Assembly (NCBI GenBank): GCA_963575745.1
Contig: CAUYUJ010020705.1
Coordinates: 72,501-136,500 of the forward strand
DNA from: Prorocentrum cordatum
Lineage: Eukaryota; Sar; Dinophyceae; Prorocentrales; Prorocentraceae
Reading direction: 5' to 3'
DNA: 64,000 nt
The notes beneath the pieces are model-generated. The model searched no databases and had not been told where the DNA came from. It worked only from the letters and a program-made list of their open reading frames with translations. Of this stretch, positions 1-11,587 are shown in pieces. Each line of letters starts with the position of its first letter. Position 1 is the first letter of the stretch. The position numbers and the translations under genes are program-made.

Positions 1-390
1 GTGGACTGGCTCGGGGAAGGGGGGCTGACATCGACCTGGAATCGGGGATACGTCGCCGACAGACCAGCGATAGACCACCGATAGCGAATCTGCACGTTCC
101 TGGGCGGGGCCGTCTGTCCGGCCCCCATCGGCGCTGAATGATAGGCGATCGGGGGCCGATGCGTCCCACTGTCATCCTAGCTCCCTTGAACTTTGCTTTT
201 GGCTCCCCCTCCTCCTGGGAGGCACTGGCGAAGAGGGTGCGAAGTGGCCATCGGCGCGATCTACGCGCCGCGGGGGTTGTGTCCCCGCCGCGGCCCCGCA
301 GCGGCCGCACGCCGCCAGGGCTGAGGGGCTCGGAGTCGCTGAGCTCCGAAGGTCCGCCTGGCTCCAGTACTGGGAAATGCTGCGCTGACC
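1..390. other. GC-rich unique sequence, no gene recognised
   Basis: Non-repetitive, moderately GC-rich sequence before the first microsatellite. Open frames cross it on both strands but they only stay open because they run into the stop-free CTC array downstream. I see no conserved motif, splice structure or RNA gene. Confidence 0.5.
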
Positions 391-725
391 ATGCACCTCC
401 TCTCCCCCTCCTCCTCCTCCTCCTCCTCCTCCTCCCTCCTCCTCCTCCTCTCTCTCCTCCTCCTCCTCCTCCTCCTCCTCCTCCTCCTCCTCCTCCTCCT
501 CCTCCTCCTCCTCCTCCTCCTCCTCCTCCCCCTCCTCCCCTGCCCTCCTCCTCCTCCTCCTTTTCTTCCTCCTCCTCCTCTTCCTCCTCCTCCTCCTCCT
601 CTTTCTCCTCCTTCTCCTCCTCCTCCACCTCCACCTCCTCCTCCACATCCACCTCCTCCTCCTCCTCCTCCTCAACCTCCTCCTCTCCTCCTCCTCTTCC
701 TCTTTCGCCTCCTCCTCCTCCTCAT
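391..725. repeat. (CTC)n microsatellite
   Basis: Nearly pure CTC/TCC trinucleotide array with small interruptions, pyrimidines on the plus strand. All reading frames are stop-free here (poly-Leu, poly-Ser, poly-Pro), so the long ORFs crossing it are not evidence of genes. Confidence 0.95.
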
Positions 726-1000
<275 letters not shown>

Positions 1001-1300
1001 TATTATCATTATTTGTTTATCCGAATTAATATTAGTACGCTATTGCTAGTATTACTTGTATGATTAGTAGTATGTTTTATTAGTGTTCTTCTTAGTCGTG
1101 TTGATATTGTTAATACTATTCTTGCTGTTAAACATATGATATGCTTATTATTAGTATCCGTAGTAATACTCTGAATAGTAACATTATTATTATTATTATT
1201 CGTGTTAGTAGCCTTCTTGTTGGTAGTATTATACATCTTGTTGCTAGCACTACTACGATTATTCTTCGTATGCTCATTATCATTATTGATATTATTAACT
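1001..1300. repeat. Degenerate ATT/AGT AT-rich repeat
   Basis: AT-rich sequence built from TTA, ATT, AGT and GTA triplets, a decayed trinucleotide array. The same texture recurs at 2750-3480 and 41045-41260. Confidence 0.8.
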
Positions 1301-1680
1301 CGCCGGCCCAATGGGCCAGAGGAGTGCTAAGATCTCCGGTAACTGGTTGACAATATTTCTAGTTCGCGCGCGCGGAGAGGCCCCTGGGGGCCCCCGGACG
1401 ACAGCTACCCCGGCAAGGTCCTGGGAGAAGCCACCAGAGCACTCCAGGGGAGGGCCATTGTTCGACACCTCTCACGAGGATCGTGGCCTCCGAGGGGGGA
1501 GCCGCAATCGACTACCCCCCTCCCCCCCCAAGAGGCCCCCAAAAGCCCCCTAAGAGGCCCTGGGGGCCCTCTTGACGCCGCCAAGGAGCCCCAAGAGACC
1601 CCCAAGAGGTCCCCAAGAGGCCCCCAAGAGGCCCTAAAGAAGGCTCCAGGGCCGGCGGAATGAGCGACGCGATTAAATAA
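1301..1680 (+). mobile_element. Dispersed element with CGCCGGCCC/GGGCCGGCG ends, copy 1
   Basis: Shortest of three copies (others at 20810-22120 and 29526-30405). The 5' end starts with CGCCGGCCC and continues with a conserved block containing GTGCTAAGATCTCC and a GTTCGCGCGCGCGG run. The 3' end has GGGCCGGCG, the inverse of the start, then a conserved GAATGAGCGA..GCGATTAAATAA tail. The middle is degenerate CCAAGAGGCC-type repeats. No protein is encoded. Non-autonomous element; class unknown. Confidence 0.7.
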
Positions 1681-1799
1681 TAGCATTGGTGTTATTACTA
1701 TTACCTAACAGCTTTTGCTGATAGGTTTCTAGTAGGGTCAAAAGAGAGCATCATGACTCCTCAGGGGGGTCTGGGCGGGTGCCGGGGAGGAGAACCGGG

Positions 1800-2085
1800 A
1801 ATCGTTTTTCGCCAACAGTCACACACTTCGTGCTCTTCGACCTCCCAGAACTCCATTCCCGGGCCACATTCTGGAGAACCGGGAACAGAGCCGGGCTCGC
1901 TTTTCGCCAACAGTCACACACTTCGTGCTCTTCGACCTCCCAGAACTCCATTCCCGGGCCACATTCTGGAGAACCGGGAACAGAGCCGGGCTCGTTTTTC
2001 GTCAACGGTCACACACTTCGTGCTCTTCGACCTCCCAGAACTCCATTCCCGGGCTACATTTTGAGTGCCCGGAGCCAACTGTAGG
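1800..2085. repeat. 95-bp tandem repeat, three units
   Basis: The marker ACACACTTCG recurs at 1821, 1916 and 2011, an exact 95-bp period. Each unit contains CAGAACTCCATTCCCGGGC and a GGAGAACCGGGAACAG segment. Open frames across it just follow the repeat. Confidence 0.9.
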
Positions 2086-2360
2086 CCACTTCGTGCTCTT
2101 CGAGTTCCCAGAACTCCATTCCCGGGCCACATTTTGGATGCCCGGAGCCAACTGTAGGCCACTTCGTGCTCTTCGATTTCCCAGAACTCCATTCCCGGGC
2201 CACATTTTGGATGCCCGGAGCCAACTGTAGGCCACTTCGTGCTCTTCAAGTTCCCAGAACTCCATTCCTGGGCATGATTTTGAATGCCCGGAGCCAACTG
2301 TAGGCCACTTCGTGTTCTTCTAGTTCCCAGAACTCCATTCCTGGGCCACATTTTGAATGC
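2086..2360. repeat. 73-bp tandem repeat, four units
   Basis: The marker CACTTCG recurs at 2087, 2160, 2233 and 2306, an exact 73-bp period. The units share the CACTTCGTGCTCTTCGA and CAGAACTCCATTCC core of the preceding 95-bp repeat but carry a different, shorter second half (CCCGGAGCCAACTGTAGG). Confidence 0.9.
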
Positions 2361-2655
2361 TGAGGCAGGCTGATGCTGCGGCCGAGGCAGGCTGAGGCTG
2401 AGGCAGGCTGAGGCTGAGGCCGAGGCTGAAGGCAGACTGAGGCTGAGGCTGAAGCAGACTGAGGCTGAGGCTGAGGCAGGCTGAGGCTGAGGCTGAGCAG
2501 GCTGATGCTGAGGCAGGCTGAGGCTGAGGCTGAGGCTGATGCAGGCTGAGGCTGAGGCAGGCTGAGGCTGAGGCCGAGGCTGAAGGCAGACTGAGGCTGA
2601 GGCTGAGGCAGGCTGAGGCTGAGGCTGAGGCAGGCTGAGGCTGAGGCTGTGACTG
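2361..2655. repeat. AGGCTG hexanucleotide array
   Basis: About 300 bases of GAGGCT/AGGCTG units with GGCA and GCCGAGG variants. It joins the 73-bp array directly. Confidence 0.9.
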
Positions 2656-2749
2656 CGAATGCCGTTGCCGCTGCGACTGTCATCGCGAATGCGACTACGA
2701 CTGCGAGACCAGCAGAATTATACAACTGAATTTTCATCTGAATAGTAAG

Positions 2750-3480
2750 GGGAATGCTTTCAGATATGCTTCTACATATCGCTCTTAGGTTGCTTTGCCG
2801 GGATAATTATTTGCCTTTATTGTTATTCTTATTAGCATTATTATTATTACTAGTATTAGTATTATTAATATTAGCATTATCAATATTATTATTAATAATA
2901 TTATCATTGGTATTATTAGTAGTATTATTAACATTAGTATTATTCTTACTCTTATTATTATTATTAACATTAGTAGTATTATTAAATTAATAGTATTGAT
3001 ATTATCAATATTATTACTATCATTATTATTATCATAAGCATCATTATTAGTAGTATTATTAGTCGTATTATTATTCGTATTATTATTAGTAGTAGTATGA
3101 GTATTGTTATTTCCAGCATTCGTATGTTTATTAATATTAGTATTACTATTATTAGTATTACTATTATTAGTATCATCATTGTTATTATTCGTCTTATTAT
3201 TATCCGTATTGATATTAATGTTATTATTAACAGTATTCGTACTAGTACTAGTAGTAGTATAGGTATGAGTATTAGTATTACCATTATTATTCTGCATAGT
3301 AGTATTCGTATCAGTCTTTTTGTTCGTATTATTATGATTAATCGTCTTTGCTTTCTCCTTACTAGTATGTTTAGTCCCAGTCGTTGTACTGTTCTGTTTC
3401 GTCTGAGTGTAAATAGTATTGTTACTACTACTCGAATTAATAATATCAATTGCATCATGATGTGTATTTTTCTTTTTGTC
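2750..3480. repeat. Degenerate ATT/AGT repeat, 0.7 kb
   Basis: Long AT-rich stretch of TTATTA, AGTATT and GTATTA triplets. Both strands have long frames because such triplets rarely make stops (Ile/Leu/Ser or Asn/Thr-rich). No gene is supported. Confidence 0.85.
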
Positions 3481-3514
3481 CTTCTTAGCACTATTATTAT
3501 CATTCCTCTTCCGT

Positions 3515-3736
3515 TTTTTCCTCCTCCTCCTCCTCCTCTTCCTCCTCCTCCTCCGCCTCCTCCCCCTCCTCCTCCTCCTCCTCCTCCCTCCTCCTCCTCC
3601 TCCTCCTCCTCCTCCTCCTCCTCCCTCCTTCCTCCCCCACCTCCTCCTCCTCCTCCTCCTCCTCGTCCTCTCCTGGTCCTCCTCCTCTTCCTCCACCTCC
3701 TCCTCCTCCTCCTCCTCCTACTCCTCCTCCTCCTCC

Positions 3737-3771
<35 letters not shown>

Positions 3772-3775
3772 TCGT
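3515..3775. repeat. (CTC)n and (ATC)n microsatellites
   Basis: CTC array with small interruptions, ending in about 45 bases of ATC repeats. It directly borders the copia-like pol fossil. Confidence 0.95.
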
Positions 3776-3849
3776 TGAGGACAAGGCAGCAAAGAACCCA
3801 ACATCGCCCAAATATACCCAATGCCAGGCCTCATTCTGCACCTTCCATG

Positions 3850-4946
3850 TTGAAATATGTGGACTTCGTCTCTGGACGGCCTCTGCAGGGGAAAAACGGC
3901 TGAACGTCATGTGTGAAACACTGGCTTCCCGATATTAGTTCCAAATTGAAACGCCGATCATCACTTCTCTGTGCATGGCACTCAGCGCTCACATCCCGCG
4001 CAGCACACCACTGCGCGCTGCGCACACGACCTATACCCATGAATTCGCGCATCCAACTAGTATGACCGAATCAAGCGCGCCCTGTGGGAATCTCATGATC
4101 TTCACTAGATGTTGACCTGAAAACAGACGCCGAATCATTAGCGTGGGATACCCGGATGGCCAGACCACATACTTCTCGAACGTCTCGCAGCACCTTCAGC
4201 GGCAATGGGCCGGCCGGCAACTCACGCTAAGCGACGAGCGTGAAACGCGCCTCGTCTAGGGCGCGGACGGCCGCCAGCTCTCCCGCTGCAAAACTGGACC
4301 GCACCTGAAGTCGATGAGACTTGAAAATGCCGTCGCACCAGTGCACCACGGATTTGCAATTTGGCGAGTTTTCTCGCCAACGCAGACTTGCTGTTCTAAT
4401 GGCGCAGCCGTTGGCCCTATCGCCCTCACCTCAACCCACATCGCCCGTTGGGCGCATTCGAGGATAAGCTATCGTCCTCGGATCGCCCATGAAATCCCTC
4501 GCTAACGCGCCCAGGCGAAGCACCTGGATCTCGGCGGGACTTCGCATCTGCTGGAGAGAGACCACATTGACCATAAACCCGGCCAGGCCGAAGAGCGCAT
4601 AGGCTAGGACCCCCCGCAGGCTGATCAACATGTCGGAGACAACTTTCGTCGCCTTTCCTTCCGCGGGCGCGCCAGTGAGCTTGATCAGAACTACGTCAGC
4701 ATCGTCGCGCTCCGAGCGTCGCCCAGCGCGATTCGCGCAAGTGCGCATGCCTAATCTGAATTTGCCGAATGCTTGCTCGGCCCGACGATCGTAGTTGCCA
4801 ACGTTGTTTTCGAGCCCCGGCATGTATATTTCGCCCGCGTGCTTGGCGGCGACCAGATCAAGACCGCAATCTACTGCAGGGTCGATTCGCAACTGAAGCA
4901 AGATCGCCCGAGGGGCGCCCTGGCGCCCTTTGTCATACTTGAACTA
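3850..4946 (-). pseudogene. Ty1/copia-like pol fossil: end of RT plus RNase H
   Basis: One minus-strand frame can be read from about 4946 down to 3850. It resembles the C-terminal part of dinoflagellate copia-type Pol. The order fits: LTGAPAE then RGVLAYALFGLAG (end of RT), KSHRLQVRSSFAAGEL with the RNase H Glu, SASVFRS, HTSWMREFMGIGRV, AQWCAARD (where intact relatives have a TADGHTK-like block), then FTHDVQPFFPCRG near the end. Three in-frame stops (TGA at 4431-4433, TAG at 4227-4229, TGA near 4074) interrupt it, with no frameshift. The catalytic region is substituted, so the copy is dead. Integrase and gag were not identified upstream. Family assignment is from remembered conserved patterns, not a search. 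Confidence 0.8.
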
Positions 4947-5887
4947 CTTGGAGCGTGCACGGCACATCTGGGCCCCCCTATGGCTGCGCAAAGTACACCT
5001 GGCGAGTTCCCTCGCAGGCCACTGCAGCCAGTTCCCCGCAGGTCAAGCCTACGCCCAAGGGTGTTTGGGATCCACTCACACCTACCTGCCGCCAGTTCCT
5101 CGAAGAACCTCTACCAACGTCCATAGATGCTGCCATTCACGACGACACGCTGCGCCGCTGGCGCGCAGTCGCTGCGATTGACGGCGGGCATTGCCAGGGA
5201 AAAACTCAACGCCGAATGCTTCTATGCACGTGGGGCCCCTCCGACCATCAAAACAAGGTGGACGGGCGGTCCGCGCTTGCATGCCAGGTTCGCCCCCTAC
5301 ATAAATAAAACTGCACACGCACCGCGATGTCACGGCACTGGAAGCGCCAGAAAGATCAAAAGTCTAAAAGCACTTGATAGCAATCCATATGTTCAACTAT
5401 GTGCACAAGGCTCCACCTACTTTCTTTGGGTTACCCTCAATGTCCGCCAACGAACTAGGCCCCCATCCATGACTGCCACTGCTCGTTTCGCGGCAACCGA
5501 TACGCACGCGCGCATGGTCGCGACGCCCCTGCCTGCGAGGACAAGCATCTGCGCGGGTGCGAGAGCGGTTTTCGCCATCTCGGTGCGGCCATGCACAAGT
5601 CCATAGACTTGCCCTCTCCGTCGTCATCCATCTGATAACCATAATCAGAGCCAGCAGAGCAAATCAGGCAGGGCAAGCTTCGCCGCAATACGGCTCGACC
5701 CCAAGCGAGGGCTCAACCGGGCACCCCGTAGGTCGCCGCAATCGCCCGCCCCCGCAACGCGCGCGCACAGATCAGGGGCCATAGCGGCGGGGGCGCGATA
5801 GACAGCGCAGACGGCGACTGGGCGAAGGCACCAACGTAGTTCGCCATAACTACCAGTCGAAGACTCGCCGCCTGACGAATCCCCGGC
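4947..5887. other. Complex sequence, no gene recognised
   Basis: Non-repetitive, moderately GC-rich DNA that would hold the upstream part of the copia-like element on the minus strand. I could not find convincing integrase or RT catalytic motifs in any minus frame; short frames on both strands look random. Confidence 0.4.
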
Positions 5888-5965
5888 CTGCCCCCCCCCC
5901 ACCACCACCGCCACCACCGCGCCCCACCACCAACACCAACCAGCCCACCCCACCCCCAACCCCAC
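5888..5965. repeat. C-rich CCA/CCAACC low-complexity tract
   Basis: A run of C followed by CCACCA and CCAACC units, continuing as poly-C stretches with A. The complement is G-rich in closely spaced runs, so G-quadruplex formation is conceivable. Confidence 0.75.
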
Positions 5966-8900
5966 CTGCACCTTTGGTCCCCGCACGCCACGGCCAGCAC
6001 CTGAGCCCCTTCAAGCGGGCGCCGCAATGAATACTCAAGCCAGACCAATCTGCGCAATCGGCACGCTATAAAAACTGCCGCAATGCCGAACTTCCCCGGG
6101 TCGCGTTGGCGGCGGGATCTGTCTGGATTTGATGAGGGACCAGCCGATTTCTGGAATTTAACCAGGTCTCCATCGAAGCTCGAGGTCTGGCTTGGCTTGC
6201 TCCCATTCCGTTATCCCCGCGCATCCTCCCCCGTCAGATGCCCACCAGCGCGTTGCGACAGCATGCCCAGCTCCAGGGTTAGCGACGAAGGACACGATCG
6301 CCCGCCACGTCGCCCATTCCCAGTTCTCCCGCAAGAAGCGTTTCCACATTGCGAACGCGTCGGGCGCCGGATTTTGGCCCACTCTCCGCGGGGCCTGCTT
6401 TGACTGCGAGCTGCCCGGACACGGTCCGCCGCTCGTCGCCACCGGTCCGCGGCAGTCCACGCGGGCCACAGCGCTGCACAGGCGCGCCCAGCCAAGGGCG
6501 GCTCGCGCACGCATGGCGCGGCTCGTCTCCGAGACAACTGTAGCCCGCGCGAATATCTCCCAGACGCGCGTCGCGAATGCGCGTTCACGCTCGCGCCCCG
6601 GAGTCTCGCGAGCCTCCAGCAAACTGGGAATGTCCAGGCCGGGCAGAATGGCAGGTCGCCCAGCAGTGCACGACCGAAATGGAGACACGCCGCTGCGAAA
6701 CGCCAACGCGTTTCATCCAAAGTTCGGCTCTGAGAGCGCCCGTTTAAAGCTGATGGGGAGACTGTGGCGCTTCAGTTCTCCATCGTGCATGCGCGGGGTC
6801 GCCCAGTGCACACCGGCGCGTGGCTTGATGGTTGCGCCAAGCAAGCTGTCCAGGCGCTCGAACTTTGAAGGCGATTCCGAATTGCCTGAAATTGTGGGCG
6901 GCTGCCCCCGCCTTTAACGCACCCTCGACGTCGGCGCGCGGCGCGCTGCGAGCACCGCGCGGCATGCGCCAACTGCAGTAGAAGACCACAATGACCCATT
7001 ATAGCTCTTCATCGCGAAGTTCTACTCTTGCGCTCAATCGAATAACGCGACCGACGATGTGGAATATGCGCATGGCGCCCTCATAGAACATAAAGTCACA
7101 CCCACATCCCTCGCTGAACTTATCCGGGGCCTTAACCGATGGGAGAATTGACTTGCCGGGGTTTCTCCAAGCCCTGCAGTCCACGCAAACGTCGCGGACT
7201 TCCGTGATCACGCAGAGCCTAAGAGCGTCAAGACCAGCGCTAACAATGATCGCGCGGATCCTTAGGTCTCTGGCGCGGCGCCACCGCAGGTAAAGTTTCC
7301 GAAGATCTTTGCGCGCCACAGCTGGGCCGCAGCCACGCGGCTCGTGGAGGCTACCTTACGCGAAGAAACGCGACCACGCAGGGGGCCTGGATGGACGGGG
7401 CCCGGCATTGACTCGCAGCCCGCGCGCGGCGCGACCCGGGTCGTCGGCGGGGCGGCATCGGGAAGCGCGTCGGGTCGCGGGGCCACAGGCTGGACAGGGC
7501 CCTTCGAGCAGGCACCTGAGGTGGGTCAGCGGATCCGCCGGCGGGCGCGCTTTCGCGCTCAGACGCAGGAAGAGCATCGCGCATAAATTCGCGGCCCCTC
7601 GCCCCTGCGGCGGGGCCACCATGGCCGCGCGCCCCCAGGCGCGGAGACCCGCGGCGAGCCAAGCCGCCCCGCGGACGAAAGAAGATTGGGCGCCTCCTGG
7701 TTTGGGGCCAGCGGTCGCGTAGGCATTGGGAATGGAAAGCCGCCGCGAAGAGCGGCCCCCCCACCTAGGTCGCGGCCGCCCGGCAAACCGAAGGGCATTG
7801 CAAAGCGGCGCTTCCCGGGCAAATCGCGCGAGCAGCCCCTGGCCCTCTTGGCGCGCCACTTCTTGCGCGGAGGGCGCGGCCGGTCGGCCGGGATCGCGTC
7901 GCGCCGGAGACCCCGCGTCAGGCCGCGGCCACGCGAGGGGCTGCCCTCTCGGACGTCGTCGATACATGCCAGGCGCCCCTTTGCACCAGGAAATACCCTC
8001 GTACCTCGCACTTCCCACTGCACCGACCTTGCAGACGTGCTGCAAGAGATTTTTGCGTGGATTGCTGTCAACGCAAAACTCCGAAACGGCAAATGAAAAA
8101 CGCGTGGATTTGGGGGGTCTTCATTTCCTGGCTGCGAATTTCCCGGGACATTCCAGACCCATCCTGTCGTTTCCCGAATGAAATCCGCTCTGCGACGTTG
8201 GCGCCGCGACACTTCGGCCACGTATCCCAGCGGATAGGTCGCCCGACCCGGCCGCGGCATCGGCAATGGACGGAAAGGCGGCGCGCGCTTCCGCGCCTGG
8301 GGCCCGGCCACTCAGCCTCGGCACCCGCCGCCACGAACGCCGGCTGAAGGCGGTTCGCGCAGAGCGCAAGTTTCGCTAGCTCTCGGAGCCATGGGCGCGC
8401 GCGACAACGTGCACCGTCACATTTGCACTTCGCAATGGGCGCGAGCATATACTCACCTGCGCTGGCACGTCCGCGGGATGCCCGATGCAGCCCCCATGGT
8501 CGCGTTCACACCCAGTAGCACATCCGCAGCACCAATCGCGATAACACGCACGCCTGGAAAACCCCTGCGCGCGCGGGTTGGCCCAGGGGGACGCAGCGCC
8601 CCATGCCATATAGCGCCGCAGCAACCTGCCATCAACACGCGATACGCGGCAGGTCTTCCGCGCGGCGAACCCCCCGGGCTTAGGCGTCCGCCTTCGCGTC
8701 GAAATACGCCGGTGGCACTTGCCCCGCAGCTCGGCCGCCGCGCGGCCTCCGGCGCAGCGCGCACCCTGGCGGCAACTCAACGCCGGTCGAACCACGGGCC
8801 CTCCAAAATCGACTTTCGCCGCCGCGCCGAGGCCCCCCCCAAAGCGAGTTCGCGCGAGAAAAACCATGGAAATACGCAGCAAGACCCCCCGCGCGACTCA

Positions 8901-9655
8901 GACACGTCGACGCGATTGTCCGCGCCGCGCCACGGCGTCGCCACGACGGCGAGACCATTGGATGGCGCTTCTGCCACAGCCAGCGGCAGCTTCGCCAGCG
9001 CAATCGTCGCCCCCCTCTCCACTGTACTCCTTCATGCAGCGATGCTCTGTTGATGCTTCGATTTTTTCATTGTGGTTCTTCTTGGAGACGAGACCCCGCC
9101 GGGGAGCGCGCGCGCCCCCTCCTCCGCCCGGGCGCTCACGCCGCGGTAGGTCGCGCGAAGAACAAACGGGCGCCCCCGCGCGCCTCCGAAATCGGGCGGG
9201 GGGAAATAACCGCCCACGACGATGCGCGGGCGCTTCCCAGGTGACCGACGCGGCTCGCGCCCGAGCAAAATCTCGCATTCGAGCCCCCCTGCATAGTCGC
9301 GCACTGACGCCGGTGACTCCGACGGGGGGCGCGACGCGCAAGTCGCGCCCGACTGGCCGGCCCGCAACGCAGACGCTCTGGACCGCGCGTCGCGCGCCCA
9401 GGTCGCACGTCGCACCGACGCGCCACATCAGACCACCTCGGGCCCGTGGCATTCGCGACGACGCAGTTGCGCATATAGCTATCGACACGCGCGCAGATCG
9501 CAAGATGCACTACCCCCTGCCCTGGCGACGGCGCTCGGGCGCAATTGCCGACGCCCCCCAGCGAAGTGCCCTCGGAATTATCCCAAGCGCCGTCGCGCAA
9601 CGCCCGCCGCGGCCCCGCGTCGACGCCATGCCGCGCGAGCGCGCGCGGCAGGACT
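5966..9655. other. GC-rich complex DNA, no supported gene
   Basis: About 3.7 kb of very GC-rich sequence in which all six frames stay open for long distances, giving Arg/Ala/Pro/Gly-rich translations. Minus-strand frames around 6160-6720 have slightly more protein-like composition (a stretch with WEIFARATVVSETSRAMRAR), but I recognise no family and no splice or start signal that selects a frame. Treated as anonymous sequence, possibly including old retroelement remains. Confidence 0.4.
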
Positions 9656-9659
9656 GCAC

Positions 9660-9850
9660 GCGCGCCCCCGTCGGAAACGTCGCGCGCGCCAGCGTCGGAG
9701 GCGCCGCGCGCGCTGGCGCACGGAGCGGCTGCGCACGGCACCGGAAGCGCCGCGCGCGCCGCCGTCGGAAGCGACGCGCGCGCGCCAGCGTCGAAGCGTC
9801 GCGCGCGCCAGCGTCGGGAGGGGCGCGCGCGCCGACGAGCGGCGCGACCA
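9660..9850. repeat. GCGCGC-rich minisatellite, ~27-30-bp units
   Basis: Degenerate tandem units built around GCGTCGGAAGCG followed by CGCGCGCGCC. Translations show Ser-Asp-Gly-Gly-Ala-Arg-like repeats on the minus strand. Extremely CpG-dense. Confidence 0.75.
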
Positions 9851-10224
9851 AGCACCATCCGCGCGAATGGCCGGGCAACCCCCCCACGAGAGACGCGCGC
9901 AGCGGACGGCGGAGCAGGGGTCGGGCCCCGACCACCCAGACACGGTAGCCTGGCAGGGTTCGATCCGATCACGGCGGTCGAAACTGCGCCGGACGACTCT
10001 GACGGCCCTCCTCCCGCTGCCCCCGCCATCATCCTAGCCCTGCCCCTGCCCCTCCCCCCAGCCCCCCCTCCGCCCCCCCCCGCGCCCCCACTCGGGACGG
10101 CCCAGGGCGCGCCGGTTCGACGCGGCCCTGGCAGGACTGGACAAGTCGGCGCAAACACGCCCGTCGACCCATGGCTCGGCCCAGGGGTCGGCGACGGCGC
10201 CGGGTAGGACGGAGGCGGGGACGG

Positions 10225-10765
10225 GGCGGATGATGACGATGAGGGTTTGCGGCACGCCCACCAATTTCTGGACCACGCGTAGTCGGCGCAAACAGCGGAG
10301 GCGGCGGGCGCCACAGAAGGGGCATCTCCAATTTCCTCTCGCACCAGAGGCGGCGCGCTGCCTGACAGAGTCGCCACGGAGGGAACACGCCCATTCCACT
10401 CCGCACCAAGGGTTGAACCGCAAGAAACCGACAGCGGCGCCGACGCCAAGCTGCCGTGGAGCGCGTCCTGAATTTGGCACCAGCTGCTGTCGAAACCCAC
10501 GAAGATACCCTGGCCGACGTAGCTCCAGAAACTGCCCATGCCGAGTCTTCCCCGTAGACTCCCACATGCTCCTGCTGCGGTTCCGCTGATCACGCCCCTG
10601 GGGACGGCCCGCGGCTGCGCCATCATCGCGTCGCCGACGTCGACGTCTCCCACTGGCCCCCGCGGTCCTCGTCCTTGCGCTTCTGCGTCTGCGGGCGCCA
10701 GGGCCGCAGTCTCCTGCCGCCTCTCCACCTGGTCCTGCATCTCCTTGACCATACACACGCTTTCC
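10225..10765 (-). pseudogene. Possible retroelement or exon remnant, Cys-rich
   Basis: Minus-strand frames here look more protein-like than their surroundings. One begins with a hydrophilic helical stretch (CMVKEMQDQVERRQETAAL, about 10640-10745). Lower down, GNWRCPFCGA in one frame and VCADYAWSRNWWACRKP in another could join through one frameshift into a Cys-rich finger like those in retroelement gag proteins. This is inference from composition and Cys spacing; no start, splice site or family was established. Confidence 0.3.
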
Positions 10766-10906
10766 GTGCCTATCCACAGGATGCCCTCTCCCCACGGGAG
10801 CTCGTCTCTTTATATTTGGCGACGACGGGCACTCACGGGGGGAAGGGGGCCGGGGGGGAGATATAACGCAACGCCCCCCCACCCAGCCGCGCCCGCGCGC
10901 GCGACG

Positions 10907-10934
10907 ACGACGAACGACGAGCGACGAGCGACGA

Positions 10935-10972
<38 letters not shown>

Positions 10973-10976
10973 AGCA
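10907..10976. repeat. (ACG)n microsatellite
   Basis: ACGACGACG array with GACGAGCG variants. It lies just downstream, in minus-strand sense, of the exon-like sequence at 10985-11180. Confidence 0.9.
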
Positions 10977-10984
10977 GCATGTAG

Positions 10985-11180
10985 GCGGCGGCGGCGACCT
11001 GCCCCACAACGCCTGTGCACACCACAATGTTCGCATGCACCACAGCGCGCGCGTGGCCCTTGTTGCAACGGCCACGACCCTCGAAAAACGCCTTGACTTC
11101 CTCGTCTGGGACGTGCTCCCACGACGCGAGGGTGTCGCGGATGAAAAAGCCCTTCCGCGGCTTGCCGCCAGCGCACCTTG
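10985..11180 (-). CDS. Candidate exon, unknown protein
   Basis: A minus-strand frame reads as a balanced, non-repetitive peptide, unlike the Arg/Pro-rich noise nearby. It includes KPRKGFFIRDTLASWEHV, then PDEEVKAFFEGRGRCNKGH, a Val/Ala-rich stretch and GQVAAAAYMLLA. About 60 residues are credible before the frame enters the ACG array. I recognise no family. Exon limits are unknown; it could be one exon of a minus-strand gene or a retroelement fragment. Confidence 0.35.
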
Positions 11181-11389
11181 GCGGCCCGCTTTCGGCGCAC
11201 CCCTCGGCCCCAAACTGCCTAGCGCGGGTCTCGCGCTTTGACCCGAAGCGACTGGCGGCGCCGCGGCGGCGCCGATATGCCTTCCCGGCCCCGCACCGGA
11301 GTGGCGCGAGGCAGCGCGAATCGACAAGGGCAACATGCCGCCCAGCGACAAAGCGATCCCGCGACCACGGGCCATCCACTGTTTCCCTG

Positions 11390-11587
11390 CCCCGGCGCCC
11401 GTGCTCCACCCGCCTTGATGACGTCGTCCTCGTCGTCACCTGTCGCTCCCGCGCCGTAGTAGACGCCGTGGCCCCCGCGGGGCGGCGTCGCCGTTGGCGA
11501 GCTGCCGCTGCCGCCGGCCTGCCTGTAGCATTCGTTGGCGGTGGCGACGCACAGGGGCACGGGCTCCACTTCGATCGACAAGTACAA
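11390..11587 (-). CDS. Candidate exon, unknown protein
   Basis: Minus-strand frame with a protein-like start (YLSIEVEPVPLCVATANECY) followed by a Gly-rich, acidic stretch (GVYYGAGATGDDEDDVIKAGG). It lies about 200 bases upstream, in minus-strand sense, of the candidate exon at 10985-11180 and could belong to the same unit. No family recognised and borders not determined. Confidence 0.28.

Noticed and set aside
1800-2360. CRISPR array
   Set aside because: Whole units including the would-be spacers are repeated; simple tandem repeat.
2785-3903. Long frames on both strands through the ATT and CTC arrays
   Set aside because: Low-complexity repeat translation (Asn/Thr or Ile/Leu, poly-Gly/Arg); no conserved motif.
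8719-9948. 409-codon plus-strand frame
   Set aside because: Arg/Pro/Ala-rich, all six frames are open here; composition follows GC content.
9940-9990. tRNA-like GGTTCGATCC box
   Set aside because: No matching A box at the right distance and no cloverleaf could be drawn.
9136-10758. 540-codon minus-strand frame
   Set aside because: Mostly Arg/Ala/Gly-rich through GC-rich DNA and a minisatellite; only the first part (10225-10765) was kept, as a weak remnant.
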